Part shown: positions 15,999 to 23,966 of the stretch, in pieces | Layout: every line of letters begins with the position of its first letter | How positions within the stretch are numbered: position 1 is the stretch's first letter | Assembly (NCBI GenBank): GCA_020073385.1 | Contig: JAIQFH010000023.1 | Location: forward strand, 38,102-102,101 | Direction of reading: 5' to 3' | DNA length: 64,000 nt | Origin: Terriglobia bacterium | GTDB lineage: Bacteria > Acidobacteriota > Terriglobia > Terriglobales > Acidobacteriaceae | Notes under the pieces: model-generated | What the model saw: the letters and a program-made list of their open reading frames with translations, nothing else | Database searches by the model: none | What the model was told of the DNA's origin: nothing | Made by a program: the position numbers and the translations under genes

Positions 15999-17402
15999 AT
16001 GCTCGAGGCCAGCGAAGAGGTCTACTCTTCACTTCGACGGCAATTCAAAGGTGATTTGCTGCGTCCCGGCGAGTACGGCTACGAGGATGCGCGCACGATT
16101 TGGAATGGCATGTGCGTTCGGACACCTGGCCTAATCGCGCGGTGCGCAGATGTAAGCGATGTACAAAGCGCAATCCGAAGTGCTCGCGCCCTCAGGATTC
16201 CAACGGCGGTCCGTTGTGGAGGGCACAGCCTCGCAGGATTCAGCACCTGCGATCATGGCTTGGTAATTGACTTATCGAGAATGCGTCAGGTCACGGTTGA
16301 TCCCGAGGCGCGCCGGGCCAGAGTCGCAGGAGGTTGTCTCCTGGGATCGATTGATACAGCAACACAAAAAGCGGGACTCGTTTTTCCCTCCGGTGTTGTC
16401 TCCCACACCGGAGCTTCTGGCCTGATCCTGGGCGGAGGAACCGGATGGCTCACCCGGCGATTCGGATTGTCGTGCGACAACGTTGAGCGATTCACGCTGG
16501 TAACCGCAGACAGTTCGATCGTACACGCCGACTCAAAAGAGAACCAGGATCTGTACTGGGCCTTGCGTGGGGGCGGCGGCAACTTCGGAGTCGTAACAGA
16601 ATTCGAAGTAAGACTCCATCCTCTAACGGCGGTTGTGCTCGCTGAAGGTCTGACTCCCCAGACTGACATTCGCGGACTGCTGGAATGCTGGAGAGACGTC
16701 ATGGCCGAGGCGCCGCACGACTTGAAGTGGAACATTGATCTGCGCCTTGCCCCCGATACGGAGCGAGTGCCCGTTGATCTTCGCGGACGGCCAGTCGCGA
16801 GTAGTTCCTTGATTTGGACTGGTGACCCCGAAACGAGAGGTCCTTATCTGCAGTGCGCTCTTTCCAAGTGCAGTCCGGATTCTGTAAGCATTAGAAATGT
16901 ATCGTTTCTTAATCTGCAAACCATGGCGGACTCCGCTTTCCCGCATGGCCGCCGCTATTACACCAAGTCGGGCTATTTCACTCGTCTCAGCGACAGCACT
17001 ATCGATTGCCTGGTGGAAGCGGTAGCGACCATTCCGTCATCCGAAACTCAGATTGAACTTGCATATCTGGGTGGCGCGGCGGCACGAATCGCTGCCAACG
17101 AAACCGCATTCGGTGATCGCAGCGCTCCGTTCATCATGAACTTGCTCGCGAACTGGTCGGACGCGTCCGCAGATGGAGCCAATATTTCCTGGATCCGTGG
17201 ACTCTTTGACAAACTTCGGCCGGCCATGAAGCCGGGAGTGTACATCAACTTCATGAGCGGCGATGAGCAGGAGCGTGTGCCCGAGGCTTATCACGAGCGA
17301 TGGGATCGTATGGTTGCGGTCAAAACGCAATATGACCCCGATAACTTCTTCCGGCTGAATCAGAACGTTCTGCCACGGAAAGTCACGGCAGGGAACTCTT
17401 AG
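15999..17402 (+). CDS. FAD-linked oxidase, berberine-bridge-enzyme family
   Basis: 467 residues. ATG 15999 has AGGAG about ten bases upstream; a GTG at 15942 is in frame but adds an unlikely Cys-rich leader. FAD is expected to attach to the His in VRCGGHSLAGFS (about 76). GLILGGGTGWLTRRFGL is the second FAD loop; the second cysteine linkage of bicovalent members is not evident (the region reads VVSHTGASG), so a single covalent link is likely. The C-terminal BBE domain is clear: YDPDNFFRLNQNV. These enzymes oxidise alcohols, amines or sugars with O2. No signal peptide. Last gene of the rightward operon. Confidence 0.87.
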   Translation: MLEASEEVYSSLRRQFKGDLLRPGEYGYEDARTIWNGMCVRTPGLIARCADVSDVQSAIRSARALRIPTAVRCGGHSLAGFSTCDHGLVIDLSRMRQVTVDPEARRARVAGGCLLGSIDTATQKAGLVFPSGVVSHTGASGLILGGGTGWLTRRFGLSCDNVERFTLVTADSSIVHADSKENQDLYWALRGGGGNFGVVTEFEVRLHPLTAVVLAEGLTPQTDIRGLLECWRDVMAEAPHDLKWNIDLRLAPDTERVPVDLRGRPVASSSLIWTGDPETRGPYLQCALSKCSPDSVSIRNVSFLNLQTMADSAFPHGRRYYTKSGYFTRLSDSTIDCLVEAVATIPSSETQIELAYLGGAAARIAANETAFGDRSAPFIMNLLANWSDASADGANISWIRGLFDKLRPAMKPGVYINFMSGDEQERVPEAYHERWDRMVAVKTQYDPDNFFRLNQNVLPRKVTAGNS

Positions 17403-17455
17403 CTGAATTAAGAGCGGGCGACTAACGAAATTCGAGCTTACGACGGCTTACAGCA

Positions 17456-19594
17456 TTACCGAAAATTCTTTACCAGCATGAGGTTGGATTCTGAGAATTC
17501 GCTCTGAATGTAGACAATGGACTTGCCGTCGCGCGACAGGCTTAGTCCCCAACCGGGTTCTTTGTCCAAAGTCCAAATGGGAATTGTTCTGCCAGTTGCA
17601 AACTCGAAGAAGTCGATCGTCACGACGCGGAATTTTCTGTATCTCAAGTAGTAGATACCATCTTCGGTGACCGCCCAATCGGGCCAGCTGCCACCTTCGA
17701 CATCCCTCAAGACTTCCGTTTCCTCGCCACCCTGCAAAGGCATTCGCCAAACCCCGCCTTGTTCGTACTTGCTGTAATAAAGGAATTGGCCGGCTGGAGA
17801 TTCGACCGGCGACATGCCACCATTCTTTGTAATTCTGGTTGGCGTACCACCCTGAACAGGCATTTTCCAAACCTGGAAGGGTTCCGCGCCTCGCTTCGAA
17901 GCGAAGTAGAGCCACTTTCCATCACGGGACCAGCTTGGGGAGAGATTGTCAGCGCCCGCAATGGTCTCCACGAGATGAGGGAGTCCTCCTGGAACTTCGA
18001 CAACGTAGATTTCGCTGCGCTCCTGGGGATGAAATTCGAATGCGATGTGGCGCCCATCAGGAGACCACCGAGCGCGTCCTGCCGTCCCGTGTAAAGACGT
18101 GACTTGATCGCAATTATTGCTCCCGACGTTGCAGGTCCATATGTCCCAAAAGCCCAGCCGATTAGATTCGAAGGCAATTTTCTTTCCGTCGGGAGACAAC
18201 TCGGGACGCATCTTGTCTCCCTTTTCCGAGACCAAAGCTGACGGCGGCAGGGCATGGTGTTTTGCATCCTTCAGGTCGAGTCGCCAGACATTGAATTTGG
18301 ACTCTCCCTGCTCGTAAACCAGTGTGTTGCCCTTCGCTGGGATTGATGGCCACTTTGCGTCGCCGACTGGACCCGCGACCGGTCGAGGGATGCAACCTGT
18401 TGCCGAGACTCTCCACAAACCCGTCGCGACACCCCGATCAGAGGAGAAAATGATTTCACGGCTGTCGGGGGTCCAGGTTGGAGGGCCCATGATTGGCCGG
18501 TTGTCAAAAGTCAGGCGCTTCGGAGGTCGCCCACCCGCGGCAGGCATCACGTAAACATCGTTACTGACGCCCGCTATCGTCGAACGGATAAAAGCCACCT
18601 GAGTTCCGTCGGGCGAAAATGCCGCCTCGTGATCGAGCCAACCCGCCGGCGGTGAGGTAAGCGCTCGTGTGCTCGAATCGGTGAGCGACAGCAACGATAT
18701 GACGGAACGAGTAGGATCGGTCGGATTGGTCTCAGGAAACACCAAGACATCGCCATTCGGTGACCAGGACAGACCCGCTCTCATCGCCGGCGGTCCACGG
18801 TATACGCGATGTTCCGTTCCACCCAGAGCAGGAATTGTAAAAATCGATACGTCTTTCTCTGAGTAGCGAATAAAGGCGAGTTGGCGGCCATCAGGAGACC
18901 AGGTTGGGCAACAATCGCCAGGATCAGCGGTAAGCTGCAGGGTCTTATCCCCTCCTACCACCGCCGCAAAGATTCCTGTGTTCCGCGCGCCGTCACTTTG
19001 ACGGAATGCCACTAACGTGCCGTCGGGCGAGAAAGCCGGTGTGGCCTGGAAGCCGCGCAAACCGACTAAGGGCACCACTTCGATGCGCTCCAATTGCGAG
19101 TCGGGACTTGCCCGGTACAGTGCCCACATCGTGAGGACGCAGAAGATGGTCAGACAAAAAGTGCTGCCCATCCAGATCCTTCCTGGAATACGATCCCTGA
19201 AAAGAGAGCTGCTCTGAGTCCGTGGGCTAACGCTGGACACGTCTACTTTCGGCGTGGTGGCCTGGAACTGAGCTATAAAGCGATAGCCGCGCTTGGCGAT
19301 TGTCTCGATGAATCGGGGCTTTTCTGCGGAATCGCGCAAAGCTTCCCGCAGCCGGGCGACCGCGCTGTTGAGGCTATGATCGAAATCGACAAATGTGTCG
19401 GCAGGCCACAGTTTTTCACGCAGCTCGTCGCGTGTGACTATCTCGCCGGCTCGCTCGATCAGCAAAGACAGAACACGGAAAGGCTGTTCTTGTAACTTGA
19501 CCCGCTGTCCTTCTCTGTGCAATTCCCCTGACCGAAGATCAACCTGAAACACATCGAAGCTGACCATTGCTTCAGCGAACCGAGTCTCTGACAT
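17456..19594 (-). CDS. Winged-helix DNA-binding protein fused to TolB-like propeller
   Basis: 712 residues from ATG 19594; 32 further upstream codons are open but unneeded. Residues 10-110 are an OmpR/CadC-type winged helix (FRVLSLLIERAGEIVTRDEL, then VARLREALRDSAEKPRFIET and KRGYRFI). One membrane helix follows near 140-160 (STFCLTIFCVLTMWALY). The remaining ~540 residues are PD40/WD40-like repeats with the signature FSPDGTLVAF, WSPDGRQLAF and LSPDGKKIAFES, forming a periplasmic beta-propeller. This resembles CadC-like one-component membrane regulators that are numerous in acidobacteria. Ligand and target genes are unknown; the divergent Sel1 gene is a natural candidate. Confidence 0.85.
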   Translation of the reverse strand: MSETRFAEAMVSFDVFQVDLRSGELHREGQRVKLQEQPFRVLSLLIERAGEIVTRDELREKLWPADTFVDFDHSLNSAVARLREALRDSAEKPRFIETIAKRGYRFIAQFQATTPKVDVSSVSPRTQSSSLFRDRIPGRIWMGSTFCLTIFCVLTMWALYRASPDSQLERIEVVPLVGLRGFQATPAFSPDGTLVAFRQSDGARNTGIFAAVVGGDKTLQLTADPGDCCPTWSPDGRQLAFIRYSEKDVSIFTIPALGGTEHRVYRGPPAMRAGLSWSPNGDVLVFPETNPTDPTRSVISLLSLTDSSTRALTSPPAGWLDHEAAFSPDGTQVAFIRSTIAGVSNDVYVMPAAGGRPPKRLTFDNRPIMGPPTWTPDSREIIFSSDRGVATGLWRVSATGCIPRPVAGPVGDAKWPSIPAKGNTLVYEQGESKFNVWRLDLKDAKHHALPPSALVSEKGDKMRPELSPDGKKIAFESNRLGFWDIWTCNVGSNNCDQVTSLHGTAGRARWSPDGRHIAFEFHPQERSEIYVVEVPGGLPHLVETIAGADNLSPSWSRDGKWLYFASKRGAEPFQVWKMPVQGGTPTRITKNGGMSPVESPAGQFLYYSKYEQGGVWRMPLQGGEETEVLRDVEGGSWPDWAVTEDGIYYLRYRKFRVVTIDFFEFATGRTIPIWTLDKEPGWGLSLSRDGKSIVYIQSEFSESNLMLVKNFR

Positions 19595-19800
19595 TTCTTC
19601 ACCGCTGATTGGACGTGACTTTGTCGCGAAAGTTAGTGATCCCCTTCTCGCCAGCGCCTTTCTGCCGCGTGACATGCCGCTCAACTCCATCTAGCTCACC
19701 AACTTGGCCCCGTTACATACGCGTGTGGAAGCGGTGTTTCCCGTTGCATTGCCGCACAAGTCAATTGCGGCGAAAGTTGGCCGGATCGAAGGAGACCTTG

Positions 19801-20817
19801 ATGAAATCGCGAGCATTCTTTGTGGTTACGTCTCAGCTTGCCATTTGGTTCTGCATTTTTGCGACTGGAGCAATCCCGCAACAGAACGCGCACCCCACCG
19901 GTGAGTCAGAAAAGCTCCAACAATTGGCCATTCCTTCTCTTGAAGAGAAGGCTCGTCAGGGGGATGGGAAGGCCGAATACCGGCTTGGCTGGTCATACAT
20001 GACCGGAACAGGAGTTTCACAAAACTACGCGGAGGCTGCGAAGTACCTTCGTCAATCCGCCGAACAAACCTTACCTGATGCCGAATTTGCACTCGGATAC
20101 CTCTATGAACAAGGCAAGGGTGTGCCGCGCGACTATAAACAGGCTGTTGTCTACTACACGGCGGCCGCAAGGCAGGGACACACAACGGCAGAAAACAATC
20201 TCGGCTCCATGTACGAGTTCGGCCGCGGCGTACGCAAGAATATTCGACAAGCCGAGAATTGGTATCGGATGGGGGCTGAGAACGGAGAGGTCACAGCACA
20301 ATGCAACTTGGCCTCGTTGTATTTTCGGGGAAAGGGCATCGCGCCAAACTACGCCCAGTCAGCCGAATGGTTTCGGAAAGCAGCGGAGAATGGTTATGCG
20401 CCCGCTCAGGAAAATCTTGCCTGGATGTACTTCACCGGAACCGGTGTACCTCTGGACTATTCCAGCGCAGCACACTGGGTACAAATGGCCGCTGAGAAAG
20501 GTTATGCGCGAGCACAATTGGACTTAGGTTACCTCTACGAGCAAGGAAAGGGAGTTCCGCTCAACTACGTCTCGGCTTATACGTGGTACAAGGCCGCAGT
20601 AACAGGAGGAGAGGAACGGGCTGCCAGCAGACTCAGAAGCCTATCGGCGCTGATGACCAAGGAACAGATCAGTCAAGCCAGGGCGGCAGCAAACGATTTA
20701 TCCAAATCTCTACCCAAAGTTAATGGCGCCGGCGAACCGCAATCGATCGGGGACTCATTTATTAAACCGCGTCTAACAAGCGGTTGGGCGGAATCGATTC
20801 TGCCCGTAAACCAATAA
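19801..20817 (+). CDS. Exported Sel1-repeat (TPR-like) protein
   Basis: 338 residues from ATG 19801, preceded by GGAG; the frame runs back to 19609 without protein-like content. A signal peptide (SQLAIWFCIFATGAIPQQ) is followed by about seven Sel1 repeats of 36 residues, each with the pattern A-x-x-x-LGxxYxxGxGVxxDYxxAxxW, for example LGYLYEQGKGVPRDYKQA. Sel1 repeats form alpha-solenoids for protein-protein contact in envelope stress or signalling. The two repeats containing LGYLYEQGKGVP are near-identical, suggesting recent repeat duplication. Divergent from the winged-helix/propeller gene (promoter gap about 200 bases). Confidence 0.88.
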   Translation: MKSRAFFVVTSQLAIWFCIFATGAIPQQNAHPTGESEKLQQLAIPSLEEKARQGDGKAEYRLGWSYMTGTGVSQNYAEAAKYLRQSAEQTLPDAEFALGYLYEQGKGVPRDYKQAVVYYTAAARQGHTTAENNLGSMYEFGRGVRKNIRQAENWYRMGAENGEVTAQCNLASLYFRGKGIAPNYAQSAEWFRKAAENGYAPAQENLAWMYFTGTGVPLDYSSAAHWVQMAAEKGYARAQLDLGYLYEQGKGVPLNYVSAYTWYKAAVTGGEERAASRLRSLSALMTKEQISQARAAANDLSKSLPKVNGAGEPQSIGDSFIKPRLTSGWAESILPVNQ

Positions 20818-20913
20818 ACGCGTGAGCGGTCACCGGCAGGCGAACCCAAGGACAGCGAGCATGATCGTAGCAAAATAAGAACCGAACGCGACGTTGCGTG
20901 CGTCCTTGGGGAG

Positions 20914-21048
20914 TCATTTCCACTTCCCTGTGCCCTCGACAATTGTGATGTAGCGATCAATCGGGAGCTCGGTGATACGCTCGACCTTGCCGCTGGGTTG
21001 GGGCCATTGTATCTCTAACCAGTCGAGTTTCGTTCTCTTCCCAATGCC
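20914..21048 (-). pseudogene. Remnant C-terminus of an ASPIC/UnbV protein
   Basis: On the minus strand one frame reads GIGKRTKLDWLEIQWPQPSG, then KVERITELPIDRYITIVEGT, and stops at 20914. That is the end of the ASPIC/UnbV domain, whose consensus runs HFGLGKxxxVDxLEIxWPSG. Upstream of 21048 the frame meets a stop and no start codon or signal peptide remains, so this is a fragment of a lost CRTAC gene. It sits head-to-head with the intact CRTAC gene at 21150. Confidence 0.75.
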
Positions 21049-21149
21049 CGAACAAATCGATCCACATCATAAAAGCGGTATATCATCTTCGAAGCACCGG
21101 ATTGCGGAAACATCCGCCGCGGACGAATCATTCGGCGCTTTCACTCAAC

Positions 21150-22856
21150 ATGCGTTTCCTAACCCTGATCCTTACCATCAGTCTGGTCTCCACGGTCGTG
21201 AGGACTCCTCCTTCGGTTAGATCGCACGCCTCGGTACAAACATCGGGCAGTTCGCGGACAATCCAATTCGAGAACATTGCTACCAAAGCAGGCCTGCGCT
21301 TCACAACTCAGAACTCTCCGACTGCGAACAAGAATCAGATAGAAACCATGGTGGCCGGAGTCGCGCTGCTCGACTATGACGGAGACGGGTGGCTTGATAT
21401 CTATTTGGTAAACGGCGCGGCCATACCTTCGCTGCAGAAAGAATCTCCGGCGTACTGGAACCGTCTGTATCGAAATAATCACGACGGCACATTTACCGAT
21501 GTGACCGAGCGTGCCGGAGTCGCTGGGGCGGGCTACGGCATGGGCGTAGCCGTCGGGGACTATGACAACGACGGCCGGCCGGACATCTTTCTGGCCAACG
21601 TAACCGGCAATCAACTCTTCCATAACAACGGCGATGGCACGTTTACTGATGTGACCGCCAAGGCCGCCCTGGCCGGCGCCGAGATGAATGGCAAGAAGAT
21701 GTGGTCAGTCGGCGCAGGCTGGTTCGACTACAACAATGACGGCAAGCTGGATTTGTTTGTAGTCAACTACTGCGTTTGGGAAGTTAATAAGGATCCCTTT
21801 TGTCACGTAAAAAGCGGCGTTCGCGGCTACTGCCATCCTAAGGTTTACGCATCGCTGCACAACACCCTGTACCGCAATAACGGAGATGGCACATTCACGG
21901 ACGTCTCCGAAGAAACGGGGATCTCGTCGCACATGGGCAAGGGGATGAGCGTTTCGTTTGCCGACTACGACGGCGATGGCTTCCTCGACGCATTCGTCGC
22001 GAACGATACGACGCAGGGGTTACTCTTTCACAACTTGGGTGGAAAGAAGTTTGAAGAAGTCGGCGCGCAGGCCGGAGTGGCTTATGCTCCCGACGGTGTG
22101 GCCTTGTCGGGGATGGGTTCCGACTTCCGGGATATCAACAATGACGGGCGTCCCGACATATGGTACACGGCCGTGGAACATGAAACCTTTCCCCTGCTCA
22201 TCAATCAAGGCAAGGGGGAGTTCGACGATCTTACACAGGCGAGCGGACTGCGGGCCACGAAGGAAATGTCCGGCTGGGGTAATGGCATTTTTGATTTTGA
22301 CAATGATGGGCGGAAAGACCTGTTCGTCGCTCGCGCCAATGTGCTCGATAACATCAGCGAACTAGGCAATCGCAAATACCCTGAGCCGAATTCCGTGTTT
22401 CGCAATCTGGGCGACGGTAAGTTCGCTGAAGTCGGGCAGTCCGCCGGACCGGACTTCGCGGAAGAGGCTGCCCATCGCGGCGTCGCATTTGGGGACCTTT
22501 TTAATGACGGCCGCATTGACGCGGTAGTCACCGTTCTTGGCGGGCCTGTCGAAATTCTGCGCAACACATCCGAGACCGGCAATCACTGGATTCTCCTCAA
22601 GCTCGTAGGAGGAAAGAGCAATCGGATGGGCATCGGCGCACAGATTCACATTCGTACTGAAGATGGCGCTTCGCAGTGGAACGAAGTAACAACGGCGGTC
22701 GGGTACGCCGCGTCGAGCGACAGCCGAGTACACTTCGGCCTGGGAAAGAACCGAATGATCAAAGACGTGGAAATTCGCTGGCCGAGCGGCATCAACCAGG
22801 TGCTGCACGAGGTTGCCGCCGATCAGATTCTCCTGGTCGAAGAGCCCCAGCGTTGA
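21150..22856 (+). CDS. CRTAC1/ASPIC-UnbV protein with FG-GAP repeats
   Basis: 568 residues. ATG 21150 starts a signal peptide (MRFLTLILTISLVSTVV), so the protein is exported. Then come at least six VCBS/FG-GAP blades with calcium-binding loops of type DYDGDGWLDIYLVNG, DYDNDGRPDIFLAN, DYNNDGKLDLFVVN and DINNDGRPDIW. The C-terminal ASPIC/UnbV domain is present: NHWILLKLVGGKSN, RVHFGLGKN, VEIRWPSG. Such proteins are abundant in acidobacteria and often accompany TPR proteins, as here (convergent gene at 22908). Function unproven; probably extracellular binding or adhesion. Confidence 0.9.
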   Translation: MRFLTLILTISLVSTVVRTPPSVRSHASVQTSGSSRTIQFENIATKAGLRFTTQNSPTANKNQIETMVAGVALLDYDGDGWLDIYLVNGAAIPSLQKESPAYWNRLYRNNHDGTFTDVTERAGVAGAGYGMGVAVGDYDNDGRPDIFLANVTGNQLFHNNGDGTFTDVTAKAALAGAEMNGKKMWSVGAGWFDYNNDGKLDLFVVNYCVWEVNKDPFCHVKSGVRGYCHPKVYASLHNTLYRNNGDGTFTDVSEETGISSHMGKGMSVSFADYDGDGFLDAFVANDTTQGLLFHNLGGKKFEEVGAQAGVAYAPDGVALSGMGSDFRDINNDGRPDIWYTAVEHETFPLLINQGKGEFDDLTQASGLRATKEMSGWGNGIFDFDNDGRKDLFVARANVLDNISELGNRKYPEPNSVFRNLGDGKFAEVGQSAGPDFAEEAAHRGVAFGDLFNDGRIDAVVTVLGGPVEILRNTSETGNHWILLKLVGGKSNRMGIGAQIHIRTEDGASQWNEVTTAVGYAASSDSRVHFGLGKNRMIKDVEIRWPSGINQVLHEVAADQILLVEEPQR

Positions 22857-22907
22857 TTCAGTTCGGAGATCATCGTCGCCACCCGAATATGGCTGCCGGC
22901 ACGTGCC

Positions 22908-23861
22908 CTAATTCGATTTCTCGGTCCCGGTTCCGGCACGCAGTTGCTCGTGGATCGCAAACTCCTTCTGCGCCTCATCGCTGTGCCCCGATCGTTGCAG
23001 CGCTGTACCGAGCGAGTGGTGGACCTCCGGATTCATGGGCATCAGGCGCTCCGCGGTCCGCAAGGGTGGAATTGCATCCTCGTATTTCTTAAGATTCACA
23101 AGGCAGTATCCCCAACCCAGGTACGCCTCTGCAAGGTTTGGATCAACCTTGACGGCCTGAGTATAGCGCGATATCGCCTCATCCCACTTTTGATCGCGCC
23201 GGTCGAGCTCTCCCAAAATGTAGATGGCTCCGGCATTGTTGGGATCAATCTGAATCTCCTTGAGGAATTCCTGCTTCGCCCGTTCTGTGGCGTCTGGCCC
23301 GGCATCCGGTCGCGAGAGAAGGAGCCTTCCGAGCAAAAAGTGGATGCCCGGAGTATTCGGCTCTTTCTGAATCATCCATTCATATTCGGCCTGCGCGGGC
23401 TCCCACTTTCCCTGAACTTCGAGAGCCTCGGCGTTCAGCTTATGCGCGGCAAAAGATTGAGGAGCCGTCCGGCCAAGATCTTGCGCAGTTCTTGTTGAGA
23501 GATCCGAATACGCATGCACTACGACAAAAAGCACATCGGGGTCTAGCGGGAACTGCCTATGCAGGAAGTGGATAAAGTCCAGAGTCGAGTCGCGATCATC
23601 CACTGCCAAAGAACATCGCACGCCCACCACACCAACCTCTTTCTTGGTTATGGAAGCGACTTGGCTGGTCATCGCCCGCTTGAGCGCAAGAATGCTCTCG
23701 CGGCAGCGTCCTTGTTCAGCCAGGCTGAGCGCCTTCTCAGGTGATAAAGCAGACTGAGGCGGCGACGTGACTTTCGATTGCTGGCCCAATGTGATCGATG
23801 CGGACCACAAATAGCCGGCTAACGACAAGATGAAGGCTGTTTTCCCGCGAAATGTGCACAT
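22908..23861 (-). CDS. Exported TPR protein
   Basis: 317 residues from ATG 23861, which begins a signal peptide (FILSLAGYLWSASITLG). TPR helices are visible in the C-terminal two thirds: AEYEWMIQKEPNTPGIHFLL, then FLKEIQIDPNNAGAIYILGE, SRYTQAVKVDPNLAEAYLGW, and PEVHHSLGTALQRSGHSDEA. Four or more repeats form a protein-binding scaffold in the periplasm. It converges on the CRTAC gene. The pairing of CRTAC and TPR genes is common in these genomes, and a joint role is inferred only from that. Confidence 0.82.
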   Translation of the reverse strand: MCTFRGKTAFILSLAGYLWSASITLGQQSKVTSPPQSALSPEKALSLAEQGRCRESILALKRAMTSQVASITKKEVGVVGVRCSLAVDDRDSTLDFIHFLHRQFPLDPDVLFVVVHAYSDLSTRTAQDLGRTAPQSFAAHKLNAEALEVQGKWEPAQAEYEWMIQKEPNTPGIHFLLGRLLLSRPDAGPDATERAKQEFLKEIQIDPNNAGAIYILGELDRRDQKWDEAISRYTQAVKVDPNLAEAYLGWGYCLVNLKKYEDAIPPLRTAERLMPMNPEVHHSLGTALQRSGHSDEAQKEFAIHEQLRAGTGTEKSN

Positions 23862-23908
23862 CTTGAATGAAAGTTGCGAGGGTTCCCTTCCCGAAGAATC
23901 GCGCACCC

Positions 23909-23947
23909 CAAAAACAATGATGCAGGCGCAACAAGCGCCTGCATCAT
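23909..23947 (-). terminator. Intrinsic terminator after the first Oar receptor gene
   Basis: A perfect 13-pair stem, ATGATGCAGGCGC and GCGCCTGCATCAT, with a five-base loop (23917-23947). On the minus strand it is followed by TTGTTTTT. It lies 20 bases after the receptor stop. Confidence 0.9.
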
Positions 23948-23966
23948 CATTATACGTTTTCCGGCT

